Origin: Methylosinus sp. LW4 | GTDB lineage: Bacteria > Pseudomonadota > Alphaproteobacteria > Rhizobiales > Beijerinckiaceae | Direction of reading: 5' to 3' | DNA: 64,000 bases | Assembly (NCBI RefSeq): GCF_000379125.1 | Contig: NZ_KB900626.1 | Coordinates: forward strand, 563,327-627,326 | Shown here: piece by piece, positions 8,936 through 17,301 of the stretch | Position numbering within the stretch: position 1 is the stretch's first letter | Layout of the letters: the number at the start of each line of letters is the position of its first letter | Made by a program: the position numbers and the translations under genes | Notes under the pieces: generated by a model | Told to the model about the DNA's origin: nothing | The model's database searches: none | What the model saw: only the letters and a program-made list of their open reading frames with translations

Positions 8936-10342
8936 ATGGCTTACGAAACGGTGAACCCAGCGTCGGGAGCACGTTTGAAGTCCTTCGACGATATCTCCGA
9001 GGCGGCGCTCGAATCGGCCGTCGCCACTGCTCAATGGGCCTATTCGACGGACTGGCGCGATCGCCCTGTCGGGCAACGCGCTCGAGTTCTTTCCAAAGCG
9101 GCGGCGCTGATGCGGGAGCGTGAAAATGAGTATGCCGGCTACGTGACCCTCGAGATGGGCAAGCTCTCGGGAGAGGCCTGGGCCGAGGTTCAGCTTTCCG
9201 CGGCGATCCTCGATTACTACGCCAGCCACGCCGAGGAATTCTCGAAGCCCAGGACCTTGTCCGGCTTCCCCGACAGCGTGCTCGAGACCCGGCCGATCGG
9301 AGCGATCCTGGCGATCGAGCCATGGAATTTCCCCTACTACCAGGTGGCTCGCGTGGTCGGCCCGCAACTCGCCGCGGGCAATGTCGTGCTGCTCAAGCAC
9401 GCCGAAAGTGTGCCGCAATGCGCGCTGGCCTTCGAGCGGCTGATGCGCGACGCCGGAGCGCCTGCAGGCGTCTTCACCAACCTCTTCGCCAGCATCGAGC
9501 AAATCGGTCGCCTGATTGACGATCCCCGCATCGTCGGGGTGACCGTCACCGGTAGCGAGCGCGCCGGCTCCGCCGTGGCCGAGCGGGCTGGACGCAATCT
9601 GAAAAAAGTTGTCGCCGAGCTGGGCGGCAGCGACCCGCTCATCGTCCTCGAGGATGCGCCGCTCGAGTCCACGGTCGACAGCGCCATCTTCGGCCGGATG
9701 TTCAACATGGGCCAGAGCTGCGTGTCGTCCAAGCGCATCATCGTGGTCGGCCGGGAGCGAGGACAGGCGTTCCAGAACGCCTTTGTCAAAGGCATGGCGG
9801 GACTGAAAGTCGGCGAGCCGACCGCGGAAGACACTGGGCTCGGGCCGATGTCTTCTGAGCGGGCATTGAACCTTCTGCTGGACCAGATCAGCGCCGCCAA
9901 GAGGGGCGGCGCGACAGTGGCGGCCGGCGGCGCACGTATCGACCGGCCGGGCTTTTATCTGCAGGCGACGGTCCTGACAGACATAACCTCGGAAAATCCG
10001 GTTTATTCGCAGGAGCTATTCGGTCCCGTTGCGTCACTTTTTGTCGTCGACACCGAGGAGGAGGCGATCGCCCTCGCCAACGCCACCCCGTTCGGTCTCG
10101 GCGGCTCGGTCTTCGCCGGCGATACAGCGCGCGGCCGCGCGGTCGCCGATCGGATCGAGAGTGGAATGGTCTTTGTGAACCAGCCGGCATGGACGGCCCC
10201 GGAGCTGCCGTTCGGCGGCGTCAAGCGCTCTGGCTACGGCCGCGAGCTGTCGGAGCTGGGTTTCGGCGAGTTTGTCAATCGCAAGCTGGTCACTGTCGTT
10301 CAGGCTGGCTCCCCTCCATGGGGACCGGTCCAATCCGGCTGA
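8936..10342 (+). CDS. NAD(P)-dependent aldehyde dehydrogenase, succinate-semialdehyde type
   Basis: This enzyme oxidises an aldehyde to the acid; it has 468 residues, the usual length for the compact succinate-semialdehyde dehydrogenase group. Catalytic residues are visible: Asn131 in EPWNFPY, Glu228 in VVAELGGSDP and Cys262 in NMGQSCVSS. A GGAGA ribosome site lies 5 bases before the ATG. The actual substrate is not proven; resemblance to succinate-semialdehyde dehydrogenases is a family-level statement. A tautomerase gene follows after about 50 bases and an AraC regulator is divergent, which suggests a small inducible catabolic unit for an unsaturated acid or aldehyde. Confidence 0.92.
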   Translation: MAYETVNPASGARLKSFDDISEAALESAVATAQWAYSTDWRDRPVGQRARVLSKAAALMRERENEYAGYVTLEMGKLSGEAWAEVQLSAAILDYYASHAEEFSKPRTLSGFPDSVLETRPIGAILAIEPWNFPYYQVARVVGPQLAAGNVVLLKHAESVPQCALAFERLMRDAGAPAGVFTNLFASIEQIGRLIDDPRIVGVTVTGSERAGSAVAERAGRNLKKVVAELGGSDPLIVLEDAPLESTVDSAIFGRMFNMGQSCVSSKRIIVVGRERGQAFQNAFVKGMAGLKVGEPTAEDTGLGPMSSERALNLLLDQISAAKRGGATVAAGGARIDRPGFYLQATVLTDITSENPVYSQELFGPVASLFVVDTEEEAIALANATPFGLGGSVFAGDTARGRAVADRIESGMVFVNQPAWTAPELPFGGVKRSGYGRELSELGFGEFVNRKLVTVVQAGSPPWGPVQSG

Positions 10343-10395
10343 CGCCTGCTCGGAAGATGCAGAGCGCAGCCGATAACATCGAGGGAGGAAGCACG

Positions 10396-10878
10396 ATGCC
10401 GCTATGGAAGGTTTATACTCCGGTCGGGGCCTACTCGGACGCCGACAAGGCGGAGTTCGTGACGAAGATCACCGAAGCGTATGGCACGGTTCCCATTCCA
10501 GCGTTTTATGTCGTGGTCATCTTCGAGGAGGTGGCGGCGAACAACATTTTCGTCGGCGGTAAGCCGCATCCGAAGTTCGTGCGATTCAAAATCGACCAGA
10601 TGGCCCGAACGGCGAATGGCGCTGTTGTGAGAAGCTGGTGGGTTCACACCATCGATAGCTTTATCGCCCCTTGGGTCAAGGATCGCGGATTCGACTGGGA
10701 GGTCACGGTGGATGAGCTTCCAGCCGACCTCTGGTCGATTCAAGGCCAAATTCCGCCTCCTTTCGAGTCCGTAGCGGAGAAGCGCTGGATCGCGGAAAAC
10801 AAGGTCAGCCCATACTCCAGTCACGAGACGATTCCGGCCAGTGGGAAGATTTGGAACGCCGGCGTCGTCGGCTCCTGA
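10396..10878 (+). CDS. Pro-1 tautomerase-superfamily protein (cis-CaaD/Tautomerase_3-like)
   Basis: This is a cytosolic enzyme of 160 residues. After removal of the initiator Met the protein begins with proline (PLWKVYTPVGAYSD), the catalytic base and nucleophile of this superfamily. The length and the fused single chain fit the cis-3-chloroacrylic-acid dehalogenase/Cg10062-like group, not the 62-residue oxalocrotonate tautomerases. A strong GGGAGGAA ribosome site precedes the ATG. It probably works with the upstream aldehyde dehydrogenase: hydration or tautomerisation would yield a semialdehyde that the dehydrogenase oxidises. That pathway is inferred. A terminator-like hairpin follows about 35 bases after the stop. 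Confidence 0.85.
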   Translation: MPLWKVYTPVGAYSDADKAEFVTKITEAYGTVPIPAFYVVVIFEEVAANNIFVGGKPHPKFVRFKIDQMARTANGAVVRSWWVHTIDSFIAPWVKDRGFDWEVTVDELPADLWSIQGQIPPPFESVAEKRWIAENKVSPYSSHETIPASGKIWNAGVVGS

Positions 10879-10911
10879 ATGACCGGCTACGAGCCGATGT
10901 GAGATACAAGG

Positions 10912-10945
10912 GGCCGGCCGCTTCCCCTGCAGCCGGCCTTTGTTT
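10912..10945 (+). terminator. Rho-independent terminator after the tautomerase gene
   Basis: GGCCGGC (10912-10918) pairs with GCCGGCC (10932-10938) across a 13-base loop and is followed by TTTGTTTT. It ends the dehydrogenase-tautomerase unit. Confidence 0.7.
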
Positions 10946-11206
10946 TCGGCTCGGAAGCCGCACACCTTGCGCTCGAGATATCCGACATCCGCACGGAATA
11001 CGGCATGAAGGTGCAAGCCGCATCTTCGAGGCAGGATTTTTCCATCGCGCAGACGGCCCTATGCGCGGCCGAGCGCCCATCCGTGACGAAGATTTTCAAG
11101 TTGGCGGAGAAAGTCGTTATCTCCATGCATTTGATGAACGGATCGTTCACGGCGGCTAAGCGCATGGTCCCGCGGTCATCGGCGACCTGCGACGCTCGAT
11201 GTCGGT
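10946..11206. other. Intergenic stretch without supported gene
   Basis: Open frames exist on both strands, but none has a ribosome site, a recognisable motif or convincing protein composition. I see no repeat or RNA element here. Confidence 0.4.
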
Positions 11207-12178
11207 TCAGTCGCCATGGAAAACAGGCCGGCGACTTTCCGCCTGCGCGGTCAGGCCTTCGATGAAGTCTTTGGTGCGATAGAGCGCGGCGTATTGGGCG
11301 CCGAGCTTGGAAAAGGCTTCGGCCTCGCTCGAATCGATCGCCAAATGCGCTGACGCCAGAGTCGTCTGCACGCCAAGTGGCGCACATGCCGCGATCTTCG
11401 TGGCGATTTCAAATGCGCGATCGAGAGCGCCTCGGGGCGTCTCCGCTATGTCTTGCAGGACGCCCATTCGATATGCGTCCTGGGCGGTCCAATGATCGCC
11501 GGTTAGCATATATCGCATCGCGTTGCCCCAGCCTGCCTCGCGAATGAATCTAACCGTCGAGCCGCCGCCGGGGAAGCGGCCGTGCGAGTTCTCATCCTGT
11601 CCGAAGTCGGTGTTGCTCGCCGCTACGCGGATGTCCGCCGAGAGGAAGAATTCGTGCGCCATGTTCCAAGTGTCGCCGTGGACGGCGGCTATGAGCGGCT
11701 TCGTACGCTGGGCGCCGAAGTTCAGCGGATTGACGACTTGGGTCAGGCCTGCGAGGGGACCGCCGCTGTTCGCGACAGTCCTGTAAGCTTCGACATCGAC
11801 GCCGCGAGAAAAACTGTCGCCGTGGCCGAATAAGATCGCGACTCGTAGGGAGGGATCGTGATCATAGTCGTAGAGGGCTCTCGCCAACGCCTGAAATGTT
11901 TCGGGGTCGACGCGATTATGAGCTCCTGGTCGATTTAAGCCAAACAGCGCCACCTGTCCGCGGCGTTCGATCGTCAATTTCGTATGTGGCCCGAGCTGCG
12001 CTTCTACAAGCGTCCTGGCATGCGCCGTCGGCGCATTAGAAGCGTTTTGCGCGAGCGGAGTTTGATGCTCCTGCTCCGCGCCGAGTGCGGAGGTCGCCGC
12101 TGTGATTGCCGGAATCACGGTTGCAGATGCGGTCGCCTTGATCAGGTCGCGGCGGGCAATAACGGATTCTTTTTCCAT
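11207..12178 (-). CDS. Enoyl-CoA hydratase/isomerase-family protein with Tat-like leader
   Basis: This is a crotonase-fold protein of 323 residues. Residues 62-320 match the crotonase domain: oxyanion-hole segment DSFSRGVD (121-128), and both acid/base positions occupied (Glu176 in MAHEFFLSAD, Glu196 in FGQDENSHGRFPGGG). The odd feature is a 34-residue N-terminal extension, ARRDLIKATASATVIPAITA..ALGA, with twin arginines (9-10), a hydrophobic core and an Ala-x-Ala-like end. It looks like a Tat signal, although crotonases are normally cytosolic because they act on CoA esters. The ATG at 12178 has GGAG 9 bases upstream. It lies downstream of the HxlR gene on the same strand after a 200-base gap. 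The substrate is unknown. Confidence 0.85.
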   Translation of the reverse strand: MEKESVIARRDLIKATASATVIPAITAATSALGAEQEHQTPLAQNASNAPTAHARTLVEAQLGPHTKLTIERRGQVALFGLNRPGAHNRVDPETFQALARALYDYDHDPSLRVAILFGHGDSFSRGVDVEAYRTVANSGGPLAGLTQVVNPLNFGAQRTKPLIAAVHGDTWNMAHEFFLSADIRVAASNTDFGQDENSHGRFPGGGSTVRFIREAGWGNAMRYMLTGDHWTAQDAYRMGVLQDIAETPRGALDRAFEIATKIAACAPLGVQTTLASAHLAIDSSEAEAFSKLGAQYAALYRTKDFIEGLTAQAESRRPVFHGD

Positions 12179-12378
12179 TCGTCGCTACTCCGAATTTGGA
12201 GGTTCTATGGCCTGACATGTTTGGTCGACCACTCGGCGGGCGGCGTCATCGTTGGTGCGACGATCATCGAGGCGGGGATGGGATCGACGCTGCGCCACCC
12301 GAGGCGGTCTGGGACCATGACAAGGATGACGCTCCATTGTTCTCCGGGCATTCGACGAGGGACGAAAGATCGCGGCGT

Positions 12379-12822
12379 TCAGCCGCTGTTCGGCGAGACG
12401 ATGCGAATTGGGCGTGTCCCGATCTTCGCGCCTGTGACCTCATCCACGGCCACAGGCTTGATCTCCACCCCTGTTTCAGCGTCCAAAAAACGCGTCAACT
12501 TACCTCCGCCACGATATTGGCTTCCCCACGCTCCGATCATGAAGAGAACCGGCAAAAAATCGCGCCCGGCGGTCGTCAGCAGATACTCCTCGCGCGGAGG
12601 ACGTTCCGAGTAGCGCCGCTTCTGCAGCAATCCCTCTTCCGTCAGCGTCGTCAGCCGCCGGGTCAGGATCGTCGGCGCGATGCCGAGGCTCTTGCGGAAT
12701 TGGTCGAAGCGCGTGAGCCCCATCTGCGCGTCCCGCAGGATCAGCATGCTCCACGCATCGCCGACGAGAGCCAGGCTTCGCGCGATCGGGCAGGGGTCGA
12801 GGAGAGGGTCTTTATCGCTCAT
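12379..12822 (-). CDS. HxlR-family winged-helix transcriptional regulator
   Basis: This is a 147-residue DNA-binding regulator. The HxlR signature is present: CPIARSLALVGDAWSMLILRD near the N-terminus, then the recognition region LGIAPTILTRRLTTLTEEGL and the wing YSERPPREEYLLT. HxlR proteins usually act as dimers and many respond to electrophiles or quinones. It is divergent from the SDR gene at 13095 and lies upstream of the crotonase-like gene, so both are plausible targets. Confidence 0.93.
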   Translation of the reverse strand: MSDKDPLLDPCPIARSLALVGDAWSMLILRDAQMGLTRFDQFRKSLGIAPTILTRRLTTLTEEGLLQKRRYSERPPREEYLLTTAGRDFLPVLFMIGAWGSQYRGGGKLTRFLDAETGVEIKPVAVDEVTGAKIGTRPIRIVSPNSG

Positions 12823-12849
12823 ATGCTTTTCGATAGAGAGTCGCTTTCA

Positions 12850-13060
12850 AATCGATAGTATCACTCCGTCGGCGGATGTTCCACCCCGCTCTACAGCGTG
12901 GGTTCAATGATCCCGCTCACGGCCCTCACCACGATTCGCGACAGCGACGGCCAAGGTTGGCGCGACCGTCTTCGGAACCAGCCGCCGAAGGGTCGAGATA
13001 AATTTTTATGTCGATATCGATTCGGTAGTGACATGATACCAAAAAGATAGTAACTCTCGC
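12850..13060. promoter_or_regulatory. Divergent promoter region with candidate HxlR sites
   Basis: Between the HxlR gene and the SDR gene lie the palindrome GATAGTATC (12854-12862), TCGATATCGA (13011-13020), the interrupted palindrome GGTA-N9-TACC (13024-13040) and GATAGTAACT (13046-13055). The repeated GATAGTA core on both sides of the gap is suggestive of regulator binding, but no site is proven. Confidence 0.35.
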
Positions 13061-13094
13061 CAGAGTTCGTTCCCCCATCACATGGAAGGAAAAT

Positions 13095-13913
13095 ATGATG
13101 GACAAGCCCAATCGAGGCGTCGCGCTCGTCACTGGCGCTACGTCAGGCATCGGACGCGCGACGGCCGTCGAATTGCAGAAAGCCGGATACCGGGTCTTCG
13201 GCACCGGCCGAAAGGCGACCTCCGTCGGTTCCGATAGCATCACGATGCTGAGCTGCGATGTTACCGATGACGTCTCCGTGACGAAGTTGGTCGAGGATGT
13301 CATGGCTGTGGCCGGGCGTATCGACTTGCTCGTTAACAATGCCGGCATCGGCCTCATGGGCGGGACCGAAGAATCCTCTATCGCTCAAGCGCAGCGGCTG
13401 TTCGATGTAAACGTATTCGGGGTTCTGCGCGTAACAAATCAGGTCCTTCCGATTATGCGCAAACAAAAGGCCGGACGGATCGTCAACATCAGCTCAGCGC
13501 TGGGTTTGATCCCGGCGCCTTTTTTGGCACTTTATGGGGCTACAAAGCACGCTTTGGAAGGCTATTCGGAATCGCTGGATCACGAAGTGCGTTCGCAGGG
13601 CATCCGCGCTGTCTTGGTGGAGCCGGCTTATACAAAGACGTCTTTCGAAGACAATCTGACGCAGCCCGACCGTCTCAATGATGTATATGATGACGGGCGC
13701 GCTGCGATCGCCGTTTCGATGCGAAAGGCGATGGAAAGCGGCGACGATCCCGAGGTCGTCGCCAAAACGGTGTTGCAGGCCGCGTTGGCAAGCAAGCCGA
13801 AGCACCGCTATGCCGCCGGCAAAATCGCCCGTCAGGTCAGCTTTCTGCGCCGGTTCGTTCCGGAATCGGCGTTCGACAAGAGCCTCAGAAAGCAAAATGG
13901 ATTGCCCGCGTGA
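13095..13913 (+). CDS. SDR-family oxidoreductase
   Basis: This is a classical short-chain dehydrogenase of 272 residues. It has TGATSGIG (13-20) for cofactor binding, NNAG (81-84), and the catalytic set Ser134, Tyr147 and Lys151 (YGATK). There is an AAGGA ribosome site upstream; the start could be either of two adjacent ATGs. It is divergent from the HxlR regulator, a frequent arrangement in which the regulator controls a reductase that handles reactive carbonyls. The substrate is unknown. Unlike the SDR at the left edge, its active site is complete. Confidence 0.92.
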   Translation: MMDKPNRGVALVTGATSGIGRATAVELQKAGYRVFGTGRKATSVGSDSITMLSCDVTDDVSVTKLVEDVMAVAGRIDLLVNNAGIGLMGGTEESSIAQAQRLFDVNVFGVLRVTNQVLPIMRKQKAGRIVNISSALGLIPAPFLALYGATKHALEGYSESLDHEVRSQGIRAVLVEPAYTKTSFEDNLTQPDRLNDVYDDGRAAIAVSMRKAMESGDDPEVVAKTVLQAALASKPKHRYAAGKIARQVSFLRRFVPESAFDKSLRKQNGLPA

Positions 13914-14276
13914 ATGTTTGTGACGGCGGCGCCTTCCAGGGCGTAGCCGTCGCATTCGCAGGTGCGCGCAGAGCGTAGGCCCATGCCGAAGCCGAGCGCG
14001 TCCCTCCGCGTTGAAAATGAAGCTCGAGTTCTGCGCCGATCCGCGAGTCTTTCGTGAGCGTGCGTCCGCGAAAGCGCTGAACGTGTGGGATTCCGACGAC
14101 AATCGTCAAGGTAACGTATTGAATTTCAGTGGGCGCTCGAATTGTCCCGATTCACAGGTCAGATTACCTTCGAAACGCTATCGTAGATATCGAGTGCGAA
14201 CGAACGATCTAGAAGCCGTCGTGTTGGCGGGCGTGCTGCTCGCTGACGTTGGTCTGCAATAGAGGTGCGCTCCATC
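13914..14276. other. Intergenic stretch without supported gene
   Basis: A minus-strand peptide-like stretch around 13920-14060 is open in more than one frame but has no clear start or family. The last bases contain AGAGG, 11 bases before the ATG of the truncated Fe-S gene. Confidence 0.4.
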
Positions 14277-14690
14277 ATGAATCTCGAAGATCATCCCACG
14301 GTCAGACAGCTCCGCGAGGCCGGACGTTCGGATGAAGCGATGAACAAGAGGGAGCCGCTCGGCGCAGAGGAGCTTCTGGAGCTCGCGCGCGCCTGTGGCG
14401 CCGACGACGTTGGAATTGTCGAAATCGGTCGGGCCGAGCTCGAGCCGCAGCGCGACGAGATTCTCCGCCATTATCCGTGGACCCGCTCGCTTCTCAGCAT
14501 CATCGTCAAGATGGCGCGCGAGCCGGTCCGGGGAACGCCGAGATCTGTCGCCAATCTCGAGTTCCATCGCGCTGGCCACGAGGTCAATGAGGTTTGCGCC
14601 CGCATTGTCGCCCGTTTGGAAGATAGAGGCGTTCGCGCCGTCAATCCATCGATGGGCCTCCCGATGGAGATGAGTCGGCGTCCGGTGATG
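14277..14690 (+). pseudogene. 5' fragment of a Fe-S reductase gene (QueG/reductive-dehalogenase-like)
   Basis: About 135 residues of a normal protein are readable (from MNLEDHPTVRQL to MGLPMEMSR), including ADDVGIVEIGRAEL and SVANLEFHRAGHEVNE. These resemble the N-terminal part of 4Fe-4S proteins related to epoxyqueuosine reductase and reductive dehalogenases. The cysteine motifs expected further downstream are absent: after about 14690 the frame runs into unrelated sequence with a dead integrase. The gene therefore appears truncated by an integration event. Family assignment rests on recall of the pattern and is moderate. Confidence 0.6.
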
Positions 14691-14702
14691 TCTCGCCGGG
14701 TG

Positions 14703-14773
14703 TGTTGGTATCCACCGCAAAGGTTGGTATTTTTGTTGGTCTCTACGAAACTCCGTCCCGGCGGATACCAACA
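14703..14773. repeat. 11-bp inverted repeat in front of the integrase remnant
   Basis: TGTTGGTATCC (14703-14713) and GGATACCAACA (14763-14773) are perfect inverted copies, with two further TTGGT motifs between them. This could be integrase arm-binding or operator DNA at the former element edge. Confidence 0.5.
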
Positions 14774-14976
14774 TTCCTCTCACCGACCTCGAACTCCGCG
14801 CCGCCAAGCCCCGCGACTTATTGTTCAAGCTGTCCGATGGCGGCGGTCTGCAATTGTGGGTCTACCCCGACGGCGCGAGGCGCTGACGCATGGCCTATCG
14901 CTTCGCGGGCGCACGGAAGGTGCTGGCGATCGGCGTCTACCCGACGGTCGGCCTCAAAGAGGCGCGGCCGAAATAG
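14772..14976 (+). pseudogene. Remnant of a DUF4102-type phage/island integrase, N-terminal part
   Basis: The N-terminal arm-binding domain of a P4-like tyrosine integrase is readable: PLTDLELRAAKPRD, then LSDGGGLQLWVYPDGARR, then MAYRFAGARKVLAIGVYP. A TGA stop replaces the usual Trp codon after ARR, and a TAG closes the frame at 14976. The catalytic domain is missing. It abuts the truncated Fe-S gene and marks an old integration site. Confidence 0.75.
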
Positions 14977-15356
14977 GTGCCGGAGCACAGGGTTGCGCCG
15001 TCGCAAAAGCCCGCGCCGCACAATGTCGCGCCGACGCACAATCCGATGATCGCGCGATCGTTTTGGGTTCGAGCTGAGCGGCGAGCGCGACTTGCGGCGA
15101 CGCATCTCGATCCAAAAATTTGCTTCGTTTTCACGAAGCGTTTGTCCATGCGCTGGACGAGGTCGATGGCCAGTCGCCTCCGGCCATGGCTCGGCTCGAG
15201 ATTGCGCCGCGATCTCGCGCTCTGTCCACAGTGATTTTCGAGGCTGACGCCGACTCGATCCTTATGCGGCCCTTATGCCCGACGGGGCAAATCCGAATAG
15301 CCTCCTTACACGCTCTGCAGGCATATCCCCACGCATTGTCGATAGGGAGACTGACC
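14977..15356. other. Non-coding stretch upstream of the kdp operon
   Basis: I see no supported gene. On the minus strand around 15000 a Cys/Ala/Gly-rich peptide resembles pentapeptide repeats but is very short. The kdp promoter should lie in the right half of this stretch; I could not assign hexamers with confidence. Confidence 0.4.
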
Positions 15357-15440
15357 ATGCTCGACCTCGTCTATCTCGGCCTCGGCGCCTTTCTCTTCGC
15401 GCTGATGGGCCTTTATGCGCGCGCCTGCGGGCGGCTCTGA
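15357..15440 (+). CDS. 27-residue membrane microprotein at the head of the kdp operon
   Basis: The peptide MLDLVYLGLGAFLFALMGLY plus seven residues is a single predicted transmembrane helix ending in a short polar tail (ARACGRL). GGGAGA lies upstream of the ATG, and the next microprotein (KdpF) starts 14 bases after the stop. It is not KdpF itself. Such a small membrane protein next to kdpF may be an extra accessory subunit or assembly factor of the K+ pump. The function is inferred from position only. Confidence 0.65.
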   Translation: MLDLVYLGLGAFLFALMGLYARACGRL

Positions 15441-15454
15441 AAAGGACGCGAATA

Positions 15455-15541
15455 ATGTTCGAACCGATCGTCGGCTTGGGCGTCGCTGTGCTGCTCGGCG
15501 CCTATCTCGTCTACACGCTCCTTCATCCCGAGAAATTCTGA
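15455..15541 (+). CDS. kdpF: K+-transporting ATPase subunit KdpF
   Basis: This 28-residue one-helix protein ([20 protein letters not shown] then TLLHPEKF) has the typical KdpF length and its C-terminal HPEKF ending. KdpF stabilises the KdpABC complex in the inner membrane. An AAGGA ribosome site precedes the ATG. KdpA follows after 34 bases. Confidence 0.9.
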   Translation: MFEPIVGLGVAVLLGAYLVYTLLHPEKF

Positions 15542-15575
15542 TCCGAACGTCTCGGGCTCCGTAAAGGAAACGATC

Positions 15576-17285
15576 ATGAACGCCATTGGTTTGGCGCAAA
15601 TCGCGCTCGTGCTGGCGGCCGTCGTCTTCGCCGCTGTGCCGCTCAGCGCCTTCATCGCCCGCGTCCTCGCCGGCGAGCGCAATTTTTTGACGCCCGTTCT
15701 GCTTCCCGTGGAGCGCGTCTTCTACAAGCTCTCCGGCGTCGATCCGGCGCGTGAGCAGAGCTGGCTCGTCTATACGATCGCCATGCTCGCCTTCAGCGTC
15801 GTCGGCTTCTTGTCGCTCTACACGCTGCAGCGGCTGCAGAATGTGCTGCCGCTCGATCCGCAGGGCTTCGATCCCGTGCCGCCGGATCTCGCCTTCAACA
15901 CGTCGATCAGCTTCATCACCAACACCAATTGGCAGAATTACTCCGGCGAGACCACGATGAGCCATCTCGTGCAGATGCTCGGGCTCACCGTTCACAACTT
16001 CCTGTCGGCGGCGACCGGCCTCGCAATGGCCTTCGCGCTGGTGCGCGGTTTCGCGCGCGCAGAATCGCCGACGGTCGGCAATTTCTGGGTCGATCTCACA
16101 CGCGGCACGCTCTATGTGCTGCTGCCGCTGTCGATCGTCTTCGCGCTCGCGCTCGTGGCGCTCGGCGTTCCGCAGACGCTTTCCGGCTCTGTGGAAGCGA
16201 CGACTCTCGAGGGCGCCAAGCAGGCGATCTCGATCGGTCCGATCGCGAGCCAGGAGGCGATCAAGGAGCTCGGCACCAATGGCGGCGGCTTTTTCAACGC
16301 CAATTCGGCGCATCCGTACGAAAGCCCCAACGCCATCTCCAACCTTCTCGAAATTTGGGCGCTGCTGGTCGTTCCCTTCGCGCTCGCTTTCGCCTTCGGC
16401 CGCGCCGTGCTCGATTTTCGTCAAGGCCGCGCGATCGCCATCACCATGCTCATCGTGCTCGCCGCGGGCGTTCTCATCGCCTATTGGGCCGAGGCCGTCG
16501 GCAATCCGCTGCTGACGTCGATCGGCGTCGATCCCTCGCCCGGCAATATGGAAGGCAAGGAGGTGCGCTTCGGCGTCGCCACCAGCGCGCTCTTCGCCGC
16601 AGCGACGACGGGCACCAGCACCGGCGCCGTCAATGCGATGCATGATTCCTTCATGCCGATCGGCGGCCTCGTGCCCTTGTTCAACATGCTGATGGGCTCG
16701 ATCGCGCCGGGCGGCGTCGGCGCTGGCCTCTATGGCTTTCTCGTGCTCGCCGTCGTCGCCGTCTTCGTCGCCGGCCTCATGGTCGGACGCACGCCGGAAT
16801 ATCTCGGCAAGAAGATCGAGGCCCGTGAGATGAAGCTCGCCATGCTCGCCGTGCTGATCTATCCGCTCTGCGTGCTCGGCTTCTCCGCGGCCTCCGTGCT
16901 GCTTCCGGGCGCGCTCGCGAGCCTCAACAACGCCGGGCCGCACGGGCTGTCGGAGATCGTCTACGCCTTCGCCTCGACGACCGACAATAATGGCTCGGCC
17001 TTCGCCGGATTGTCCGGCAACACGCCTTGGTACAATACGACGCTCGGCGTTGCGATGGCGCTCGGCCGCTTCGCCTATGTCATTCCCGTGCTGGCGATGG
17101 CGGGCTCCTTCGCGGCGAAGAAAAAGGCGCCGGCGTCGCGCGGGACCTTCCCGACACATGGGCCGCTGTTCATCGGCCTGCTGCTCGGCGTCATCGTCGT
17201 GCTCTATCTGCTGCAATATTTCCCGGCGCTCGCGCTCGGTCCCGTCGTCGAGCATCTTCTGCTCGCCGCCGGCAAGACCTTCTGA
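15576..17285 (+). CDS. kdpA: K+-transporting ATPase, potassium-binding channel-like subunit KdpA
   Basis: KdpA is the K+-selective membrane subunit of the high-affinity Kdp pump, 569 residues, with about ten hydrophobic segments. The four filter regions are recognisable: [49 protein letters not shown] and [17 protein letters not shown]. It follows kdpF and precedes kdpB with a 16-base gap, the standard gene order. A GTAAAGGA ribosome site is present upstream. No frameshift or missing motif is seen. Confidence 0.97.
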   Translation: MNAIGLAQIALVLAAVVFAAVPLSAFIARVLAGERNFLTPVLLPVERVFYKLSGVDPAREQSWLVYTIAMLAFSVVGFLSLYTLQRLQNVLPLDPQGFDPVPPDLAFNTSISFITNTNWQNYSGETTMSHLVQMLGLTVHNFLSAATGLAMAFALVRGFARAESPTVGNFWVDLTRGTLYVLLPLSIVFALALVALGVPQTLSGSVEATTLEGAKQAISIGPIASQEAIKELGTNGGGFFNANSAHPYESPNAISNLLEIWALLVVPFALAFAFGRAVLDFRQGRAIAITMLIVLAAGVLIAYWAEAVGNPLLTSIGVDPSPGNMEGKEVRFGVATSALFAAATTGTSTGAVNAMHDSFMPIGGLVPLFNMLMGSIAPGGVGAGLYGFLVLAVVAVFVAGLMVGRTPEYLGKKIEAREMKLAMLAVLIYPLCVLGFSAASVLLPGALASLNNAGPHGLSEIVYAFASTTDNNGSAFAGLSGNTPWYNTTLGVAMALGRFAYVIPVLAMAGSFAAKKKAPASRGTFPTHGPLFIGLLLGVIVVLYLLQYFPALALGPVVEHLLLAAGKTF

Positions 17286-17301
17286 CCGGAGATCAACGCA
17301 A

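Noticed and set aside
11005..11265. Plus-strand 86-codon frame between the tautomerase and crotonase genes
   Set aside because: No ribosome site and it overlaps the 3' end of the crotonase gene; no known motif.
14937..15149. Minus-strand peptide resembling pentapeptide repeats (ATLCG, AGFCD, ATLCS)
   Set aside because: Only three or four repeats, no ribosome site, and it overlaps the decayed integrase region; likely chance.
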